Of a stretch of DNA of 54,867 bases, positions 52,081-54,867 are shown piece by piece. The notes beneath the pieces were generated by a model. The model did no database searches. It was not told the DNA's origin and was given only the letters and a program-made list of their open reading frames with translations. The DNA lies in NCBI GenBank assembly GCA_025769875.1, contig JAGFNK010000352.1:1-54867 (forward strand), read 5' to 3'. This DNA is from Russula earlei. Lineage: Eukaryota; Basidiomycota; Agaricomycetes; Russulales; Russulaceae. A program made the position numbers and the translations under genes. The first letter of the stretch is position 1. Every line of letters begins with the position of its first letter.

Positions 52081-54867
52081 TTAGGGGTTACTCCTGGTGG
52101 GAATCGTTTTAAGCGCTTTCAGATATTTCCGATGGAAGTCTTTAACAAGTAATTGCGCTTTTGATAGGTTAGATGCTGGCTCCCAAGTGTTTTCTGCAGC
52201 AGTGTAACCTTTCCACTTAACTAGGTATTGGATCCCTTTGCAGTTTGGGGAGAGCCGAGAGTTTAAGATCTGTTCTACTTCATATTGTTCTTCTCCCTCA
52301 ACTAGTATTGGTGGTGGGTTTGAGAAGTTAGGACTGTGGGCAATGGTTTCTTTGTAAGGTTTAATCAGGGAATGGTGAAAGACTGGGTGTATCTTCCAGG
52401 ACTTTGGTAGCTCTAGGCGAACATTTACTGGATAGGCAGTGATGACTTTGAATGGTCCATAGCGTTGAGGGGCTAGTTTTGCTTTTGGGTGAGTGGTTCG
52501 TAGATTTGTGGCTTCCAACCATACTTGATCCCCTTCTTTAAAATGAAATGTGGAGGTTTGAGGTCCTGATTGCTTCATGATCTCAGTTGCTCAGTTCAGG
52601 GAGGCAGCTACAGTACTTCTTCTCTGAGTTGGGTTGGTCTAGTCTTGTTAGTCTTTCTTGGATTGACGGGAACTTTGATGCAAAGGCAAGGGGTGGAGCA
52701 AATGTTGGGTTAAAGCCATACCAGACCTCGAAAGGGGGTTTGTTTGTAGCACTGTGTTGTCTGGCATTATGTGCAAACTCCATAAATGGAATTAGTTCTG
52801 CCCAATTGTCCACTTGGTGGTTGCAAAATATTCGTAGGTATTGTTCTAGTTCTTGGTTAACTCGTTCTGTTTCTCCATCCGTTTGTGGGTGATATGCCAT
52901 GCTTAATGATACCTTGACATTTAATTTCTTCCATAGTTTGTGAGTAACCTTTGCTGCGAATTGAGGGCCTCTGTCTGATATTATTTGTGTTGGGAGGCCT
53001 ACTCTCCTCCAGACATTGTTCATGATTAGTGTTGCTGTTTCATCCGCTGTGATTGTCTTGTGGCAGGGGGTAATGATTAATTGCTTTGCTGAATCGATCT
53101 ACCACGACTAGGAGGCTGTCAAAGCCTTGTGAAATCGGTAGGTCCGTGATAAAGTCCATGGTAATGCTCTTCCATACTTCTCCAGCTGGTGTGATTGGTA
53201 CGAGGGGTGTTTCTGTCTTTGGGCGGTTCTTTGTACTTTGGCAAATTGCGCAACCGTCTACATAACTTTTGACATAGGTTAGCATTCCTGGCCACCAATA
53301 GTTTCAGCTGATTAGTTCGTAAGTTTTCCATTGGCCAGGATGTCCGGTGGCGAGGGAGTCATGATGTAGTTTCAGTATTTTCTTTCGTAGGGTGTCATTG
53401 CTTGGGATATAGACTTTTCCTTTGAATAATATTAGTCCATCTTCGAGGTTCCAGTCTTGTAAGCCTTTGGATAATCGTCTTGGTCCATTCTTTATAATAA
53501 TTGCTAACGTGTTAGATACTTCTGGGTCATAGTCTTTGCTAGATCGCAGTTGTTGTTGAAGTTCTTGGTCGCCAATCGGTTCTGTAGCAGAGGTGCGTGT
53601 TGCTCTAATTTTAAAATATTTGTCATCTAGGAGCACCTTTCCATCATTTTCGTTTTGTATCCCCTCTTTAAAGTCTGGCCGCCTGGACAGACCATCTGCT
53701 TTGTTCATAGTTCCTGGGTGATGGGTGATGGTAAAGTCAAAGTTGCTGAGAAGGAGTGCCCATCGGGCTTGTCGTCTCGTGAGTTTTTGTTTTGTCATGA
53801 AGTATGTCAAATTATTCTGGTCCGTCCATAGATCAATGGGGTGTGTAGTGCCTTCAAGGTAGTCTTGGAAGTGCCAGAGGGATAAAACGATGGCAAGGAG
53901 TTCTTTGTCATAGATCATGTAGTTTTGTTGTGCAGGGTCCAAGGATTTCGAAAAATAGGCTACTGGGTGATATCTGTTAAATTCATCAGGTTGTTCCAAG
54001 ATTGCGCCGATTGCAAAATCGCTTGCATCGCAGATGAGTTGAAAGGGTTTAGTATGATCAGGTAACATGAGGATTGGGGCTGTTGTGAATGCCTGGATTA
54101 ACTTTCTAAATGCTTGTTCTTCATCGTCTCCCCATTTAAAGAAGTGTTCCTTCTTCGTAAACAAGGGTCGTACCATTTGTGAGTATCGGTGGATAAATCG
54201 TCAATAGAAGTTGCAAAATCCTAAAAACGCTTGGACTTCTGTAATGTTGGTCGGAGTAGGCCACTTTGTAATGCCTATAAGCTTGTCTTGGTCCATCGAT
54301 ATTCATCCTTGGGAGATATTGATGCCTAGGTAACTAATAGAGGTTTGTCAGAAAGTGCATTTCTCTGGTTTCAAGTATAAGTCATGGTCTTGGAGTGTCT
54401 TCAGGACTTTGTGTGTCCAGTCAGTCCAATTCGTTCAAGGTTTGTGCCATGATTAGTATATCGTCCAGGTAAACAACCACTCATTCAGTGGCAATGTATT
54501 TTGCTAGGATGGTGTTCATAAAGCGTTGGAAAGTGGCTGGGGCGTTGCAGAGACCAAATGTCATTATCAATGGCTCTGAAGAGTCCTAATGGTGTCTTGA
54601 ATGCTGCGAGGTGTTCATCACCCTCTCTTAGGCAGATATTGTTATATCCCCATTGTACATCAAACTTGGTGAAGTATTGAGCTCCTTGGAGTTTGTCGAT
54701 TAATTCAGGAATCAAAGGTAGTGGATACGCGTCTTTGACAGTTGCTGTATTCAAGGCTCTGTAGTCTTGTACTGGTCGTAGATTTCCTCCTTTCTTTTCC
54801 ACAAAGAAGAACAGACTGGCAATAGCTGCTTTTGATGGTCGGATAGTGCCTCTTTCAAGTGTTCGTC
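52081..54867 (-). pseudogene. Gypsy-B pol: RT, RNase H, integrase, chromodomain (partial, lightly broken)
   Basis: 54802-54485 is RT ([36 protein letters not shown]). YLDDILIM lies near 54470-54445. 54176-53304 holds the RT connection and RNase H (LICDASDFAIGAILEQ, YDKELLAIV, HHPGTMNKADGLSRRPD). The integrase zinc finger and core continue at 53331-53040 (GHPGQWKTYELIS, CAICQSTKN, DFITDLPISQGFDS) and 53023-52583 (ISDRGPQFA, MAYHPQTDGETERVN). 52578-52081 ends with the chromodomain (VKWKGYTAAENTWEPASNL). Defects: CGA-to-TGA at ~53305, a shift near 53055, a stop between integrase and chromodomain near 52580, and shifts near 54560 and 54200-54440. The 5' part is beyond the window. Confidence 0.93.

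Larger units (their letters stand above)
51007..54867 (-). mobile_element. Gypsy-B chromovirus, younger copy, 3' part (runs off the window)
   Basis: Minus-strand order to the window edge: RT (to 54867), RNase H, integrase, chromodomain, polypurine tract and 3' LTR. Presence of a chromodomain after integrase defines the chromovirus clade of Ty3/Gypsy. The TSD candidate on this side is CTTAC (51002-51006). gag and the 5' LTR are outside. Coding is nearly intact but has a few stops and shifts. Confidence 0.93.

Overview
The window reads as a piece of a filamentous basidiomycete (probably Agaricomycete) nuclear genome. The evidence is genes split by many 46-117 nt GT..AG introns, a DUF6532-type relic, a basidiomycete-type conserved hypothetical protein, a Tpo1/FLU1-like MFS transporter, and a dense mix of chromodomain Ty3/Gypsy, Tad-like LINE, PIF/Harbinger and Tc1/mariner elements. 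I found no tRNA, rRNA or CRISPR array.

Layout. 1-3660: a decayed DUF6532-like gene hit by two solo LTRs of one family (LTR-A) in opposite orientation, each with a perfect 5-bp target duplication. 3661-5583: AT-rich, gene-free. 5584-~12650: a minus-strand LINE (poly-A tail seen as a T-run; gag-like ORF1, AP endonuclease, RT, RNase H), inactivated by frameshifts including one inside the catalytic YIDD box. 12980-17000: a host-like island with an unrecognised gene modelled as nine exons, a decayed C2HC5 zinc-finger fragment, and a small two-exon gene with a signal peptide.

17371-32605: one old minus-strand chromovirus (Gypsy-B) dismembered by nested insertions: solo LTR-A3, a Harbinger-related element that has undergone an inversion, solo LTR-B, a 2.34-kb Tc1-like element with ~400-bp terminal inverted repeats, and a 3.8-kb PIF/Harbinger that itself carries solo LTR-D. 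Its 5' LTR is followed by a primer-binding site complementary to the predicted mRNA 5' end, the signature of Tf1/sushi-type self-priming. 32606-42530: a clean gene island with an MFS transporter (+), cytosolic leucyl-tRNA synthetase (-, ten exons) and a conserved basidiomycete protein (+); a perfect 45-bp inverted repeat lies in the divergent promoter region of the last two.

42649-54867: a dead Tc1/mariner copy, LTR-C inside LTR-A, an unclassified block of pyrimidine-rich repeats in both orientations, solo LTR-B and LTR-E, and finally the 3' part of a younger Gypsy-B copy (LTR, polypurine tract, chromodomain, integrase, RNase H, RT) running off the window end. CpG-to-TpG/CpA changes separate the LTR-B copies and account for several premature stops, so cytosine methylation or a RIP-like process has probably acted on the repeats. 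The host genes do not share this decay.
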